Of a stretch of DNA of 64,000 nt, positions 48,337 to 59,691 are shown one piece after another. The stretch's first letter is position 1. The number at the start of each line of letters is the position of its first letter. Made by a program: the position numbers and the translations under genes. The notes under the pieces are model-generated. The model was not told the origin of the DNA. It saw only the letters and a list, made by a program, of their open reading frames with translations, and searched no databases. Source of the stretch: Kluyvera genomosp. 3 (GTDB lineage: Bacteria; Pseudomonadota; Gammaproteobacteria; Enterobacterales; Enterobacteriaceae). The DNA is taken from NCBI GenBank assembly GCA_002211745.1, contig CP022114.1, positions 868,001-932,000 on the forward strand, given 5' to 3'.

Positions 48337-48420
48337 CCCAGAGGTATTGATAGGTGAAGTCGCCCACAAGGTTGACCACTCAATTACACCAACCTGCGCA
48401 GATGCGCAGGTTTTTTTTTT
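48337..48420 (+). ncRNA. omrB: OmrB small regulatory RNA
   Basis: The 5' end CCCAGAGGTATTGATAGGTG is the conserved seed of OmrA/OmrB, and the 3' end AACCTGCGCAGATGCGCAGG followed by ten T is the terminator. The middle (GAAGTCGCCCACAAGG...) is variable. The GATAGGTG start and GAAGTC fit OmrB of E. coli. These OmpR-activated, Hfq-dependent RNAs repress outer-membrane protein and curli genes. The position between galR and aas matches E. coli. Confidence 0.93.
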
Positions 48421-48533
48421 GCCTGAATTCACGCTGTTACAGTTCCCCATAATCGCAATACCTCGTTGCATTTCCGCTCATTCTCTTGCGGTTTTAAACT
48501 GGCTGCCAGGCGGTATGGGGAGACAATAGCGGT

Positions 48534-48622
48534 CCCAGAGGTATTGATTGGTGAATGTTTCAAAGTACGCTTTGCGTACGCATCACTTACACCGACCTGC
48601 GCAGAAGCGCAGGTTTTTTTTT
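48534..48622 (+). ncRNA. omrA: OmrA small regulatory RNA
   Basis: The same seed CCCAGAGGTATTGATTGGTG (the GATTGGTG variant of OmrA) and terminator ACCTGCGCAGAAGCGCAGG followed by nine T. The middle has a TACGCTTTGCGTA stem in place of the OmrB middle. It lies about 115 bases after OmrB in the same direction, the tandem order known in enterobacteria. Confidence 0.93.
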
Positions 48623-48705
48623 ACCTCCATCTTCCCGTCTGCTGCTTTTCCTCAGTGTTCTCGTGTACCCTTTGCAAAGATAAATCTTTGGCAAAAGGAG
48701 TTGGT

Positions 48706-50864
48706 ATGCTTCTCTGTTTCTTCCGACAGCTTTTCAGGGTGTTATTCAGGGTACGGATGACCGGTAGCACCGAGGCGTTAAGCCAGCCTAAAGTGCTGAT
48801 TACGCCCAACCACGTCTCGTTTATCGACGGCATTCTGCTGGCGCTGTTTCTCCCGGTTCGCCCGGTTTTTGCCGTCTACACCTCGATTTCCCAAAAATGG
48901 TTCATGCGCTGGCTGACGCCGATCATCGATTTTGTCCCGCTCGACCCGACAAAACCGATGTCAATCAAGCATCTGGTGCGCCTGATCGAACAGGGCCGCC
49001 CGGTGGTGATTTTCCCGGAAGGGCGCATTTCAGTCTCCGGTTCGCTGATGAAGATTTACGACGGCGCGGCCTTTGTGGCGGCGAAGTCCGGGGCGACGAT
49101 TATTCCGGTGCGTATTGAAGGCGCGGAACTGAGCTACTTTAGCCGCCTGAAAGGGCTGGTGAAGCGCCGCCTTTTCCCTCGCATCCAGCTGCACCTGTTG
49201 CCGCCAACCACGCTGCCAATGCCGGAAGCCCCGCGTGCCCGTGACCGTCGCCGCATTGCCGGCGAAATGCTGCACCAGATTATGATGGAAGCCCGGATGG
49301 CGGTGCGTCCGCGTGAAACGCTGTATGAATCGCTGCTGACGGCGATGCACCGATACGGCGAGAAAAAAGCGTGCGTCGAAGATATCAATTTCCAGCCGGA
49401 CAGCTATCGCAAGCTGCTGACCAAAACGCTGTTTGTGGCGCGTATCCTCGAAAAATACAGCCAGAAGGGAGAAAAGATCGGCCTGATGCTCCCGAATGCC
49501 GGTATCAGCGCCGCGGTTATCTTCGGTGCGATTGCCCGTGGCCGTATTCCGGCGATGATGAACTACACTGCCGGGTCAAAGGGCTGTCAAGCGCCATTAC
49601 CGCCGCGCAAATTGGCACAATTTTTACCTCGCGCACGTTTCTTGATAAAGGCAAACTCTGGCACCTGACCGAGCAGTTGACCCAGGTTCGCTGGGTATTC
49701 CTCGAAGATTTAAAAGGCGATGTGACCACCGTCGATAAGCTGTGGATCTTTTCGCGCGTGCTGATGCCGCGTCTGGCGCAGGTGGTGCAGCAGCCGGAAG
49801 ATCCGGCGATCATCCTCTTTACCTCCGGTTCGGAAGGCCACCCGAAAGGAGTGGTGCACAGCCACAAAAGCATTCTGGCGAACGTCGAGCAGATCAAAAC
49901 CATCGCCGACTTTACCGCCAATGACCGCTTTATGTCGGCGTTGCCGCTGTTCCACTCGTTTGGCCTGACGGTCGGGCTGTTTACGCCGCTGCTGACCGGC
50001 GCGGAAGTGTTCCTCTACCCCAGCCCGTTGCACTACCGCATGGTACCGGAGCTGGTGTACGACCGTAACTGTACCGTCCTGTTCGGCACCTCAACGTTTT
50101 TAGGCAACTACGCGCGATTCGCCAACCCGTACGATTTCTATCGTCTACGCTATGTCGTGGCCGGGGCGGAAAAGCTGCAACAGAGCACCAAAGAGCTGTG
50201 GCAGGACAAGTTCGGCCTGCGCATTCTGGAAGGCTATGGCGTGACCGAATGCGCGCCGGTGGTTTCGATTAACGTGCCAATGGCGGCGAAACCGGGCACG
50301 GTAGGGCGCATTCTGCCGGGGATGGACGCGAGATTGCTGGAAGTACCGGGCATTGAGCAGGGCGGTCGCCTGCAGGTGAAAGGGCCGAACGTGATGTGCG
50401 GCTACCTGCGCGTTGAGAACCCTGGCGTGCTGGAAGCGCCGACGGCTGAGAATCAGCACGGCGAGCGGGAAACCGGCTGGTACGACACCGGGGATATTGT
50501 CGCTTTTGACGCCCAGGGCTATGTGCAGATTCAGGGGCGGGCAAAGCGGTTTGCTAAAATTGCCGGCGAAATGGTGTCGCTGGAAACGGTCGAACAGATG
50601 GCGCTGGGCGTATCGCCTGAGAAGATGCACGCCACGGCAGTGAAAACCGATGCCAGCAAAGGCGAGGCGCTGGTGCTATTTACCACCGATAATGAACTGA
50701 CCCGCGACAAACTGTTGCAGTATGCGCGGGCCCACGGCGTGCCGGAGCTGGCGGTTCCTCGCGACATTCGCTGGATGAAACAGCTGCCGCTGCTGGGCAG
50801 CGGTAAACCGGATTTCGTCACCCTTAAGAGCATGGTTGCAGAGACGGAACACCCACATGAGTGA
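48706..50864 (+). CDS. aas: Aas, 2-acylglycerophosphoethanolamine acyltransferase / acyl-ACP synthetase (one frameshift)
   Basis: Bifunctional inner-membrane enzyme that re-acylates lysophosphatidylethanolamine, 719 residues after correction, exactly the E. coli length. The N-terminal acyltransferase domain has NHVSFIDG and FPEGRIS. The C-terminal AMP-binding domain has [17 protein letters not shown] and [14 protein letters not shown] 48706 follows AAAAGGAG. One missing G near 49574 separates the two halves. The stop overlaps lplT by eight bases; the two proteins work together in lysophospholipid recycling. Confidence 0.94.
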
Positions 50865-52048
50865 GTCAGTACACACTAACACCTCTATCTGGTCGAAAGG
50901 CATGATGGCGGTTATCGCCGCCCAGTTCCTCTCGGCTTTCGGCGACAACGCGCTGCTGTTTGCCACGCTGGCGCTGATGAAGCAGCAATACTATCCGGAC
51001 TGGAGCCAGCCGGTGCTGCAAATGGTGTTTGTGGGCGCTTACATCGTCTTTGCGCCGTTCGTCGGCCAGGTGGCGGACAGTTTTGGTAAGGGCCGGGTGA
51101 TGATGTTCGCCAACGGCCTGAAGCTGCTCGGCGCGGCGATGATTTGCGTGGGGCTGAATCCCTTTATCGGCTATACGCTGGTGGGTATCGGCGCGGCGGC
51201 TTACTCGCCGGCGAAGTATGGCATTCTCGGGGAACTGACCACCGGCGATAAACTGGTGAAAGCCAACGGTCTGATGGAAGCTTCGACGATCGCGGCGATT
51301 CTGATCGGCTCGGTAGCGGGCGGCGTGGTAGCTGACTGGAGCGTGGTGGGCGCACTGGCGCTTTGCGCGATCGTCTACGGCGGCGCGGTGGTGGCGAACA
51401 TTTTTATTCCCAGGCTGCCAGCTGCGCGTCCGGGTCAGTCCTGGCGTTTTCGCCCCATGACCCACAATTTCTTTAACGCCTGCAATGTGCTGTGGCACAA
51501 CGGTGAAACGCGCTTTTCTCTGCTTGGCACCAGCCTGTTCTGGGGCGCGGGGTGACGCTGCGCTTCCTGTTGGTGCTATGGGTTCCGGTGGCGTTAGGGA
51601 TTACCGATAACGCCACGCCAACCTATCTGAATGCGATGGTGGCGGTGGGGATTGTGGTGGGGGCCGGGGCGGCCGCCAGGCTGGTCACGCTGGAAACGGT
51701 GGCGCGCTGTATGCCTGCCGGGGTGTTGATTGGCGTGGTGGTGGCGATTTTCGCCCTTCAGCACGCGATTTTACCGGCTTATGTGCTGCTGTTTATCATC
51801 GGCATCTGCGGTGGCTTCTTTATCGTGCCGCTGAACGCGCTGTTGCAGGATCGCGGCAAGCATACCGTTGGCTCGGGCAATGCGATTGCGGTGCAAAATC
51901 TCGGTGAAAATAGCGCGATGCTGTTGATGCTGGGGCTTTACTCGCTGGCGGTGGCAGTGAATATTCCGGTCGTCGGCGTGGGCGTAGGCTTCGGTGTGTT
52001 GTTTGCGCTGGCGATTATTGTGCTGTGGCTGTGGGTAAGCGGCGCTGA
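50857..52048 (+). CDS. lplT: LplT, lysophospholipid transporter (two frameshifts)
   Basis: Major-facilitator flippase that brings lysophospholipids to the inner face for Aas. The start [19 protein letters not shown] at 50857 overlaps aas. Twelve helices are visible; [19 protein letters not shown] and [14 protein letters not shown] are family signatures. One G is missing near 51549. A second near 52034 explains why the raw frame runs on to 52091; with it restored the protein ends LWLWGKRR at 52048, 397 residues as in E. coli. Confidence 0.93.
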
Positions 52049-52087
52049 TTTTTCCCGGGTCGCAAGCGACCCCGGAAGAGCACAATC

Positions 52088-53126
52088 TTAAGGTGCCGGG
52101 TAAGTATATACCTGATGCACCGCTTCAATTTCGGCTAATACCTCTTCACTCAATTCCAGGTGCAGACTTTCCACGTTAGTTTTCAACTGCTCCATCGTCG
52201 TCGCGCCCAGCAGCGTGCTGGCGACGAACGGCTGACGGCGGACGAACGCCAGCGCCATCTGCGCCGGGTCGAGGTTATGGCGTTTGGCAATCTCCACATA
52301 GGCGGCGACCGCTTTTTGCGTCTGCTCACCGCTGTAGCGGGTAAAGCGGCTAAACAGCGTATTGCGCGCGCCAGCCGGTTTGGCGCCGTTCAGATATTTA
52401 CCGGTCAGGGTGCCGAACGCCAGGCAGGAATAGGCCAGCAGCTCAATACCTTCAAACTGGCTCACTTCTGAGAGCGCGACTTCGTAGCTGCGGTTGACCA
52501 GGCTATACGGGTTCTGAATGGTCACAATACGCGGCAGATCGTGTTTATCGGCCAGATGCAGGTAACGCATTACGCCAAACGCGGTTTCGTTCGAGACGCC
52601 GATATAGCGAATTTTCCCGGCGCGCTGATACTCGGTGAGCGCTTCCAGCGTTTCCAGCAGGGATACGACCGGTGCGGAATCAGCCCAGGTGTAGCCCAGC
52701 TTGCCGAAGCAGTTGGTTGGGCGCTGAGGCCAGTGCACCTGGTAGAGGTCGAGATAGTCGGTTTGCAGGCGCGTCAGGCTGTTGTGCAGCGCGTCGCGAA
52801 TGTTCTTGCGGTCCAGCGCCTGATTGGGGCGGATGCCGCTGTCGTTATTGCGTGACGGGCCGCTAACCTTAGAGGCAATCACCAGTTTTTCACGGTTGCC
52901 GCGTTTCGTCAGCCAGTTGCCAACGTAGGTTTCAGTCAGGCCCTGGGTTTCCGGGCGCGGCGGCACAGGATACATCTCCGCGACGTCGATCAGGTTGATA
53001 CCCTGACTCACGGCGTAATCAAGCTGTGCATGGGCGTCGGCTTCGCTGTTCTGTTCACCAAACGTCATTGTGCCAAGCCGAGGGTGCTTATCTCAAGAGA
53101 GCTGTGGGGATACGGTGGTACTGCAT
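52088..53126 (-). CDS. tas: Tas, NADP(H)-dependent aldo-keto reductase (two frameshifts)
   Basis: Aldo-keto reductase of 346 residues after correction, the E. coli length. The first residues [20 protein letters not shown] at 53126 become readable after adding one base at each of two runs (near 53118 and 53075). Catalytic Asp/Tyr lie in [19 protein letters not shown], with a His in LYQVHWPQ. E. coli Tas complements a tyrosine auxotroph under starvation; its natural substrate is unknown. It is convergent with lplT. Confidence 0.92.
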
Positions 53127-53184
53127 AAGCCGGCTTCCTTTTATCAACAGCGTCGGGAAAGAGTCCCGACAAAGGAATATAAAA

Positions 53185-53265
53185 ATGGCAGAGGGGAAGA
53201 AAAAGGGAAAGCAGAAAATGAAAAAAGGCCAGCAAGCGGCTGACCTCTCTGTGTTTATCGTTTGA
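53185..53265 (+). CDS. Possible small basic protein, 26 residues
   Basis: A short frame on the plus strand starts at ATG 53185 after AAAGGAAT (a fair ribosome site) and reads a lysine-rich peptide beginning [17 protein letters not shown], ending at 53265. It overlaps the ygdR terminator and the last 11 bases of ygdR on the other strand, so the composition may simply reflect the terminator. It is listed because of the ribosome site; real expression is uncertain. Confidence 0.2.
   Translation: MAEGKKKGKQKMKKGQQAADLSVFIV
53221..53246 (-). terminator. Terminator of ygdR
   Basis: Minus-strand reading: GGTCAGCC GCTT GCTGGCC followed by six T. Confidence 0.82.
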
Positions 53266-53473
53266 TAATCTGTGAGACGTCGTCGCGATTGATCTGCATT
53301 CTGTTGCCCTGCTGATCTTCGTAGCTGATAAGCCCGGTGTCGTCGTCGACTTCTGGTTTTCCGTCGGTAAGAATCATTCGGCCATCTTTGGTCGCCATGA
53401 CGTAATCGCTGCTACAGCCGGAAACTGCAAAGGCTAAACCTACTGCGGAAATCAATACTGCCCATTTTGTCAT
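53255..53473 (-). CDS. ygdR: YgdR, small YgdI/YgdR-type lipoprotein
   Basis: Outer-membrane-type lipoprotein of 72 residues, intact. The signal peptide ends in a lipobox VSGC (cysteine near residue 20). After it comes the DUF903 domain: [19 protein letters not shown] and IKR at the end. The start at 53473 (MTKWAV) is preferred over the ATG at 53479 because AAGGGG then lies at normal spacing. The function is unknown in E. coli as well. Confidence 0.92.
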   Translation of the reverse strand: MTKWAVLISAVGLAFAVSGCSSDYVMATKDGRMILTDGKPEVDDDTGLISYEDQQGNRMQINRDDVSQIIKR

Positions 53474-53595
53474 CGTCATCCCCTTTATCGCCGCACTCTT
53501 AATAGTCTAGTAATAACCGACTCTTGCGTTAGCATAAAGCAGTAAAATCTGAAAAAAATCAGACATGGCCTCAAAAGAGGGCCAAAAACGACAGA

Positions 53596-54308
53596 TTAGA
53601 GCGGATTTTTTTTGTTTCTCAGCAGATTGAGGCTTTCTACTGCGATAGAGAAGAACATGGCGAAGTAGATGTAGCCTTTCGGCACGTGGACGTCAAAGCT
53701 CTCGAGGATCAGCGTAAAGCCGACCAGAATCAGGAATGACAGCGCCAGCATTTTCACCGATGGATGGCGATCGACAAACTCGCCGATTGAACGTGCGGCA
53801 AACATCATCACGCCCACCGCAATCACCACCGCCGCCATCATGATAAACAGGTGGTCAGAGAGACCAACGGCAGTAATGACCGAGTCGAGGCTGAAGATAA
53901 TATCCAGCAGCATGATCTGCACAATCGCGCCGAGGAACGAATGTACGTTGGTTTTCAGGCCTTCCTCATCACCTTCAATCGACTCGTGAATTTCCTTACT
54001 GGCCTTCCAGATAAGGAACAGCCCGCCCAGCAGCAGGATAATATCGCGCAGCGAGATGGCCTGATCGAACACGGTGAACAGCGGGTTGGTGAGCTTCACC
54101 ACCCAGGCGATAGAAGCCAGCAGCCCCAGACGCATCACCATCGCCCCCATCAGCCCTAAACGACGGCATGGGCGCGTTGCGCGGTAGGAAGCTTAGCCAC
54201 AACCAGAGAGAGAAAAATAATATTATCGATCCCCAGAACGATCTCCAGCAGCGTCAGCGTACCGAGCGCAAGCCAGGCGTTGGGGTCGGTGATCCATGCA
54301 AATAACAT
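53596..54308 (-). CDS. ygdQ: YgdQ, TerC-family membrane protein (one frameshift)
   Basis: Inner-membrane protein of the TerC family, 237 residues after correction, the E. coli length. The N-terminal hallmark is LLEIVLGIDNIIFLSLV, and the second is LDIIFSLDSVITAVGLS; the paired acidic residues may bind metal. The break near 54163 is a missing C, and RAHARRLGLMGAMVMRL then joins the halves. Manganese or calcium transport has been suggested for TerC proteins; not shown here. Confidence 0.92.
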
Positions 54309-54428
54309 TAGATAAGTCCTGCCAAAAAAAGCGAAAGCGTCAATAGATGTACTTTGTGGATGCTGTAGGGCAATCCTGCCGCCAGCAGCACGAGGAGTAT
54401 AATCCCGGCGGGCGGCAGGGCAAAAAAA

Positions 54429-55123
54429 TTAATGCGTTTGCAGCATAAAGTGGCGCGCCAGCAAGGCGGCGGTGAAGTTCTTTTTGAGATAGAAACCGCG
54501 CGGCAGCGTCATAATCGGTTCACCGTGCGCGCCGATGGCTTCGGTGAGCGCTTTGCTGTTGGCGGCCTTTGGGCGGAGCTGCAGCACTTCGCCGTGTCGG
54601 GCGGTAATGCGCTCGACCTGTCCCAGAACAATCAGATCCATTAACTCTTCCCAGTCCATTTGCAGCTGATGCTCTTCTTCCGGGCTCGGCGTCCACAGCA
54701 GCGGCGCGCCGACGCGGCGCTCGGCGAGCGGGATCGTTCTTTCGCCCTCTACCGGAATCCACAATACCCGCTTGAGCTTATGGCGAACGTGGCTGTTTTC
54801 CCAGGTGACGCCGGAATTGCCGGTCAGCGGGCGACGCAGACGAACGTGGTCTCCAACGGGCGTCCCTGGCGGTCAATGGGAATCGTTTTCAGCTCGACCC
54901 CCAGCGCGGCGAAATCCTGCTCCGGCTTACTGCCGGCGCTGGCGCCGAGCCAGATTTCCAGCAGCACGCCAATCCAGCCTTTATCACGCTTCAAATCTTT
55001 GGGCGGGACGATACCGGCCATCGCCGCCAGTTCGCCCAGCGAATAGCCCGCCAGACGCTGCGCCTGCGCGAGCAGCTCGGCCTGGGTTTGGGGCGATTCG
55101 GGAAGCGGGGCGAGCATTGACAT
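54429..55123 (-). CDS. mutH: MutH, mismatch-repair endonuclease (one frameshift)
   Basis: GATC-specific nicking endonuclease that MutS/MutL activate to cut the unmethylated strand. It has 231 residues after correction. The catalytic DX(n)EXK motif is visible as [12 protein letters not shown]. The break near 54829 is a missing [22 protein letters not shown] joins the halves. The start at 55123 ([12 protein letters not shown]) gives the known N-terminus. It reads away from rppH across a 680-base spacer with DnaA boxes. Confidence 0.93.
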
Positions 55124-55805
55124 GATAAAGCGCCTTCTGGTGAAAAAATGAACGACTGTTTTGCCGGGTGTGGATAGAGTTTAACTTTTTCTGAGTAAAT
55201 ATATCAACGTGATGATTATAATGGATTTTTTAAGCTATTTTTCAGCGTAAAAAGGCCGCGAAAAAAGGTTTTCCAAATCTGGTCACTGACAATGAACAGG
55301 ATCTTACACCATGTTATCCACAGAAAAATGGGATAACTGGGAAAAGCCCCACTACTGTTTCAATTTACAGCCTTGACGTGCGACGAAAATCGAATTTTCG
55401 CACAAAAGATGTCTAAGATGTTGGCACAATCTGTGGATAAAATCGGCGTTGCTCGATCTTTCATCAGTTGGAGGATCCCCTATGTGATGATCATCACGTT
55501 ATGCGCTAATGCAAGAGGATTAACCATAATAACTTAATGAAAAATATCATTTTACTGTGAACGGCTTGCATGCGATTATTCAGAGTAGTCTGGGTTTTCC
55601 CTGGGTAATTCCGTACTTCTTCACAACTCTATCCACAGAAAAAGTGAATAAAATCGCGGATGAACGCGGTTCTCTGTTTATAACTCTGATGATTACTGTG
55701 AGTTATTCAAATGTTATTCGATGGTCGTGCTGTAATAGAGTGGTTTACCGTTTCCAGCGAGTGTGAAACAATCATTCACATTGAAGCTTATTTTGAGGTA
55801 GTCCG
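55124..55805. promoter_or_regulatory. mutH/rppH spacer with DnaA boxes
   Basis: About 680 AT-rich bases with no clear gene. TTATCCACA (55314-55322), TGTGGATAA (55432-55440) and CTATCCACA (55629-55637) are two perfect and one near-perfect DnaA boxes. As I recall, a high-affinity DnaA-binding site near E. coli mutH was reported, which this may correspond to. It might control mutH or rppH, or simply titrate DnaA. Confidence 0.6.
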
Positions 55806-56335
55806 GTGATTGATGACGATGGCTACCGCCCAAATGTTGGTATTGTAATTTGCAATCGTCAGGGCCAGGTTATGTGGGCCCGACGCTACGGTCAGCACTC
55901 CTGGCAATTCCCGCAAGGGGTATAAACCCCGGTGAGACAGCAGAACAGGCGATGTATCGGGAACTGTTCGAAGAAGTTGGATTAAGCCGTAAGGATGTAC
56001 GGATCCTCGCTTCGACCCGAAACTGGTTGCGTTACAAATTGCCTAAACGTTTGGTGCGTTGGGACACAAAGCCGGTTTGTATCGGCCAGAAACAAAAATG
56101 GTTTCTCTTGCAGTTGATCGGCAATGACGCGGATATCAATATGCAAACCAGCAGCACGCCGGAGTTCGACGGCTGGCGCTGGGTGAGTTACTGGTATCCG
56201 GTGCGTCAGGTCGTGTCGTTTAAACGTGACGTCTACCGCCGGGTGATGAAAGAGTTCGCCAGCGTAGTGATGGCGCTTGCGGAGAGCGCGCCAAAACCGC
56301 AAAGCGCGCCTGCTTATCGACGTAAAAGAGGTTAA
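55806..56335 (+). CDS. rppH: RppH, RNA pyrophosphohydrolase (one frameshift)
   Basis: Nudix hydrolase that removes pyrophosphate from mRNA 5' ends and starts decay. It has 176 residues after correction, the E. coli length. It begins with GTG at 55806 ([15 protein letters not shown]). The Nudix box is [23 protein letters not shown]; one G is missing in the run at 55917-55920, just at its start. It is followed by ptsP 12 bases later, as in E. coli. Confidence 0.94.
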
Positions 56336-56347
56336 GCCACGCATATT

Positions 56348-58592
56348 ATGCTCACTCGCTTACGCGAAATTGTTGAGAAGGTCGCGAGTGCGCCTCGTCT
56401 GAACGAGGCGCTGGATATTCTGGTCACCGATGTCTGCCTGGCTATGGAGACCGAGGTTTGTTCCGTCTATCTTGCCGACAACGATCGACGCTGCTTCTAT
56501 TTAATGGCGACCCGCGGCCTGAAAAAACCGCGCGGTCGTACCATTACGCTCGCCTTCGATGAAGGGATCGTCGGGCTGGTTGGCCGCCTGGCCGAACCGA
56601 TTAACCTCGCCGACGCGCAAAAACACCCCAGCTATAAATACATTCCCTCAGTGAAAGAAGAGCGCTTCCGCGCGTTTCTTGGCGTGCCGATCATTCAGCG
56701 TCGCCAACTGTTGGGCGTGCTGGTGGTGCAGCAGCGCGAGCTGAGGCAGTACGACGAAAGCGAAGAGTCATTCCTGGTCACGCTCGCCACCCAGATGGCG
56801 GCTATCCTCTCGCAGTCTCAGTTGACGGCGCTGTTCGGGCAGTATCGTCAGACGCGTATCCGCGCGCTGCCGGCTTCGCCAGGCGTGGCGATCGCCGAAG
56901 GCTGGATGGACGCCACCCTGCCGCTGATGGAGCAGGTGTATGAAGCGTCATCGCTGGATACGCAACTGGAGCGCGAGCGTTTAACCGGCGCGCTGGAAGA
57001 GGCGGCGAACGAATTTCGTCGTTACAGCAAACGCTATGCCGCCGGAGCGCAAAAAGAGACGGCGGCGATTTTTGACCTCTATTCGCACCTGCTCTCTGAC
57101 GCCAGCCTGCGCCGCGCGCTGTTTGCTGCGGTGGATAATGGCTCGGTGGCCGAATGGGCGGTAAAAACGGTTATTGAGAAGTTTGCCGAACAGTTTGCCG
57201 CGCTCAGCGATGGCTACCTGAAAGAACGCGCGGGCGACCTGCGCGCGTTGGGGCAGCGTCTGCTGTTCCACCTTGATGACACCACCCAAGGCGCCAATGC
57301 CTGGCCGCCGCGCTTTGTGCTGGTGGCGGATGAACTCTCCGCCGCCACGCTCGCGGAAGTGCCGCAGGATCGTTTAGCCGGCGTGGTGGTACGCGACGGT
57401 GCCGCCAACTCTCACGCCGCGATCATGGTACGCGCGTTGGGATCCCTACGGTGATGGGCGCCGATATTCAGCCGTCGATCCTCCACGGGCGTACGCTGGT
57501 GGTGGATGGCTACCGCGGCGAGCTGCTGGTGGATCCTGAACCGATCCTGCTACAAGAATATCAACGGCTTATCAGCGAAGAAAACGAACTCAGCCGCCTG
57601 GCGGAAGGAGACGTTGAGCGCCCGGCAGAGCTGAAAAGCGGCGAGCGCGTGAAGGTGATGCTCAATGCCGGTCTTAGCCCGGAGCATGAGCAGAAGCTGG
57701 GGCGGCGCATCGACGGCATTGGCCTGTATCGCACTGAAATTCCGTTTATGCTGCAAAGCGGCTTCCCTTCCGAAGAGGAGCAGGTGGCGCAGTATCAGGG
57801 CATGCTACAGATGTTCAACGACAAGCCGGTGACTTTACGTACGCTGGACGTCGGGCGGACAAACAGCTGCCGTATATGCCGATCAGTGAAGAGAACCCCT
57901 GCCTCGGCTGGCGCGGGATCCGCATCACGCTCGATCAGCCGGAGATCTTCCTTATACAGGTGCGCGCGATGCTGCGCGCCAACGCGGCGACCGGTAATCT
58001 GAGCATTTTGCTGCCAATGGTCACCAGTCTGGAAGAGGTTGACGAAGCGCGCCGTCTTATCGACCGCGCCGGTCGCGAAGTGGAAGAGATGATCGGCTAC
58101 GCCATTCCGAAACCGCGTATTGGCATTATGCTGGAAGTGCCGTCGATGGTCTTTATGCTGCCGCATCTGGCGAACCGCATCGACTTCATTTCCGTGGGCA
58201 CCAACGATCTCACGCAATATGTGCTGGCGGTGGATCGTAACAATACCCGCGTTGCCAGCATCTACGATAGCCTGCATCCGGGGATGATTCGCGTGCTGTC
58301 GATGATTGTGCAGGAAGCGGAACGCTATGGCATCGATTTACGTCTGTGTGGCGAAATGGCGGGCGACCCGATGTGCGTCACCATCCTGATTGGCCTGGGA
58401 TTCCGACATCTGTCGATGAACGGTCGTTCGGTACCGCGCGTGAAGTATCTGCTGCGTAATATCGATCTTGAAGACGCGCAAACGCTCGCCCAGCGCAGCC
58501 TTGAGGCGCAGATGGCCACCGAAGTGCGCCATCAGGTCGCGGCCTTTATGGAACGTCGTGGTCTCGGTGGCCTGATTCGCGGCGGCCTGTAG
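56348..58592 (+). CDS. ptsP: PtsP, nitrogen-PTS enzyme I (two frameshifts)
   Basis: First kinase of the nitrogen phosphotransferase chain (PtsP-NPr-EIIANtr), 748 residues after correction, the E. coli length. An N-terminal GAF domain (residues 1-160) senses glutamine. The phosphorylated histidine is in GAANSHAAIMVRALG, followed by the PEP-binding TIM barrel (IGLYRTEIPFML, ISVGTNDLTQYVLAVDRNN). Breaks in G-runs near 57440 and 57856 are each one missing G. It is probably co-transcribed with rppH. Confidence 0.93.
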
Positions 58593-58665
58593 GCCGAATA
58601 AGCGCAGCGCCATCAGGCAACCCGATGCCCATTGCCGGATGTCAGCGTCGCCGGGAGTCTCCGGC
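58590..58665. repeat. REP-type repeat downstream of ptsP
   Basis: TAGGCCGAATAAGCGCAGCG, CATCAGGCAACCCGATGCCC and ATTGCCGGATG resemble degenerate REP arms. The element lies between ptsP and the lgt promoter region. Confidence 0.55.
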
Positions 58666-58815
58666 GACCTTCGCTTATACATATCTTTTACATCTTCCCG
58701 CATCACCTCTCAGCCCCTTATGCTATCATTCGCACCTTTGGAGCGCCTGAAGCCTACGGCGCGCATCTCTACCGCTGTCCACTTTCGGCGGAATAACAAG
58801 CATTTGTGGTGACAG

Positions 58816-59685
58816 ATGAATAGTGGTTATCTGCGTTTCCCGGACTTTGATCCGGTAATTTTCTCCATCGGACCGGTCTCCCTGCATTGGTACGGCATGA
58901 TGTACCTGGTGGGCTTTATCTTTGCCATGTGGCTGGCGACGCGTCGCGCGAACCGCCCGAACAGCGGCTGGACGAAAAACGAAGTTGAAAACCTGCTGTA
59001 TGCGGGCTTCCTCGGGGTCTTCCTCGGTGGGCGCATCGGCTACGTGATGTTCTACAACTTCGACTCTTTCCTGCAGGATCCGCTGTACCTGTTCCGCGTC
59101 TGGGACGGTGGGATGTCCTTCCACGGCGGCCTTATCGGCGTGATCGTGGTGATGATTATCTTCGCCAAACGCACCAAGCGGACCTTCTTCCAGGTGTCTG
59201 ATTTCATTGCGCCGCTGATTCCGTTCGGCCTGGGTGTGGTCGTCTGGGTAACTTTATCAATGGCGAACTGTGGGCCGCGTTGATCCGAGCTTCCACTACA
59301 CTATGCTGTTCCCGGGCTCCCGTGCGGAAGACCTGGCGCTGTTGCCGTCGCATCCGGAATGGCAAACGCTGTTTGATACTTACGGTTCCCTGCCGCGCCA
59401 CGCGTCGCAGCTGTATGAACTGGCGCTGGAAGGGTTGTCCTGTTCCTGATCCTGAACTGGTTTATCCGTAAGCCGCGTCCGGCAGGGTCAGTTTCCGGCC
59501 TGTTCCTGATTGGCTACGGTCTGTTCCGCATCATCTCTGAATTCTTCCGCCAGCCGGACGCGCAGTTCACCGGTGAATGGGTACAGTACATCAGCATGGG
59601 GCAGATTCTTTCGATTCCGATGGTGCTTGCGGGTATCATTATGATGGTCTGGGCGTTTCGCCGTCCGCAGAAACAGATCTCCTGA
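58816..59685 (+). CDS. lgt: Lgt, phosphatidylglycerol:prolipoprotein diacylglyceryl transferase (three frameshifts)
   Basis: Essential inner-membrane enzyme that adds diacylglycerol to lipobox cysteines, about 290 residues after correction. The conserved HGG of SFHGGLIG (catalytic His) and the Lgt signature [15 protein letters not shown] are seen; the latter is spread over two frames. Each break is a missing G in a run (59238-59239, 59272-59274, 59432-59434). The start [14 protein letters not shown] at 58816. The lgt stop lies six bases before thyA. Since lgt is essential, the breaks must be sequence errors. Confidence 0.93.
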
Positions 59686-59691
59686 GGAAGC

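Noticed and set aside
58816-59685. Programmed ribosomal frameshifting in lgt and other genes
   Set aside because: The breaks lack slippery heptamers and downstream structures, and occur in many unrelated genes whose relatives need no frameshift.
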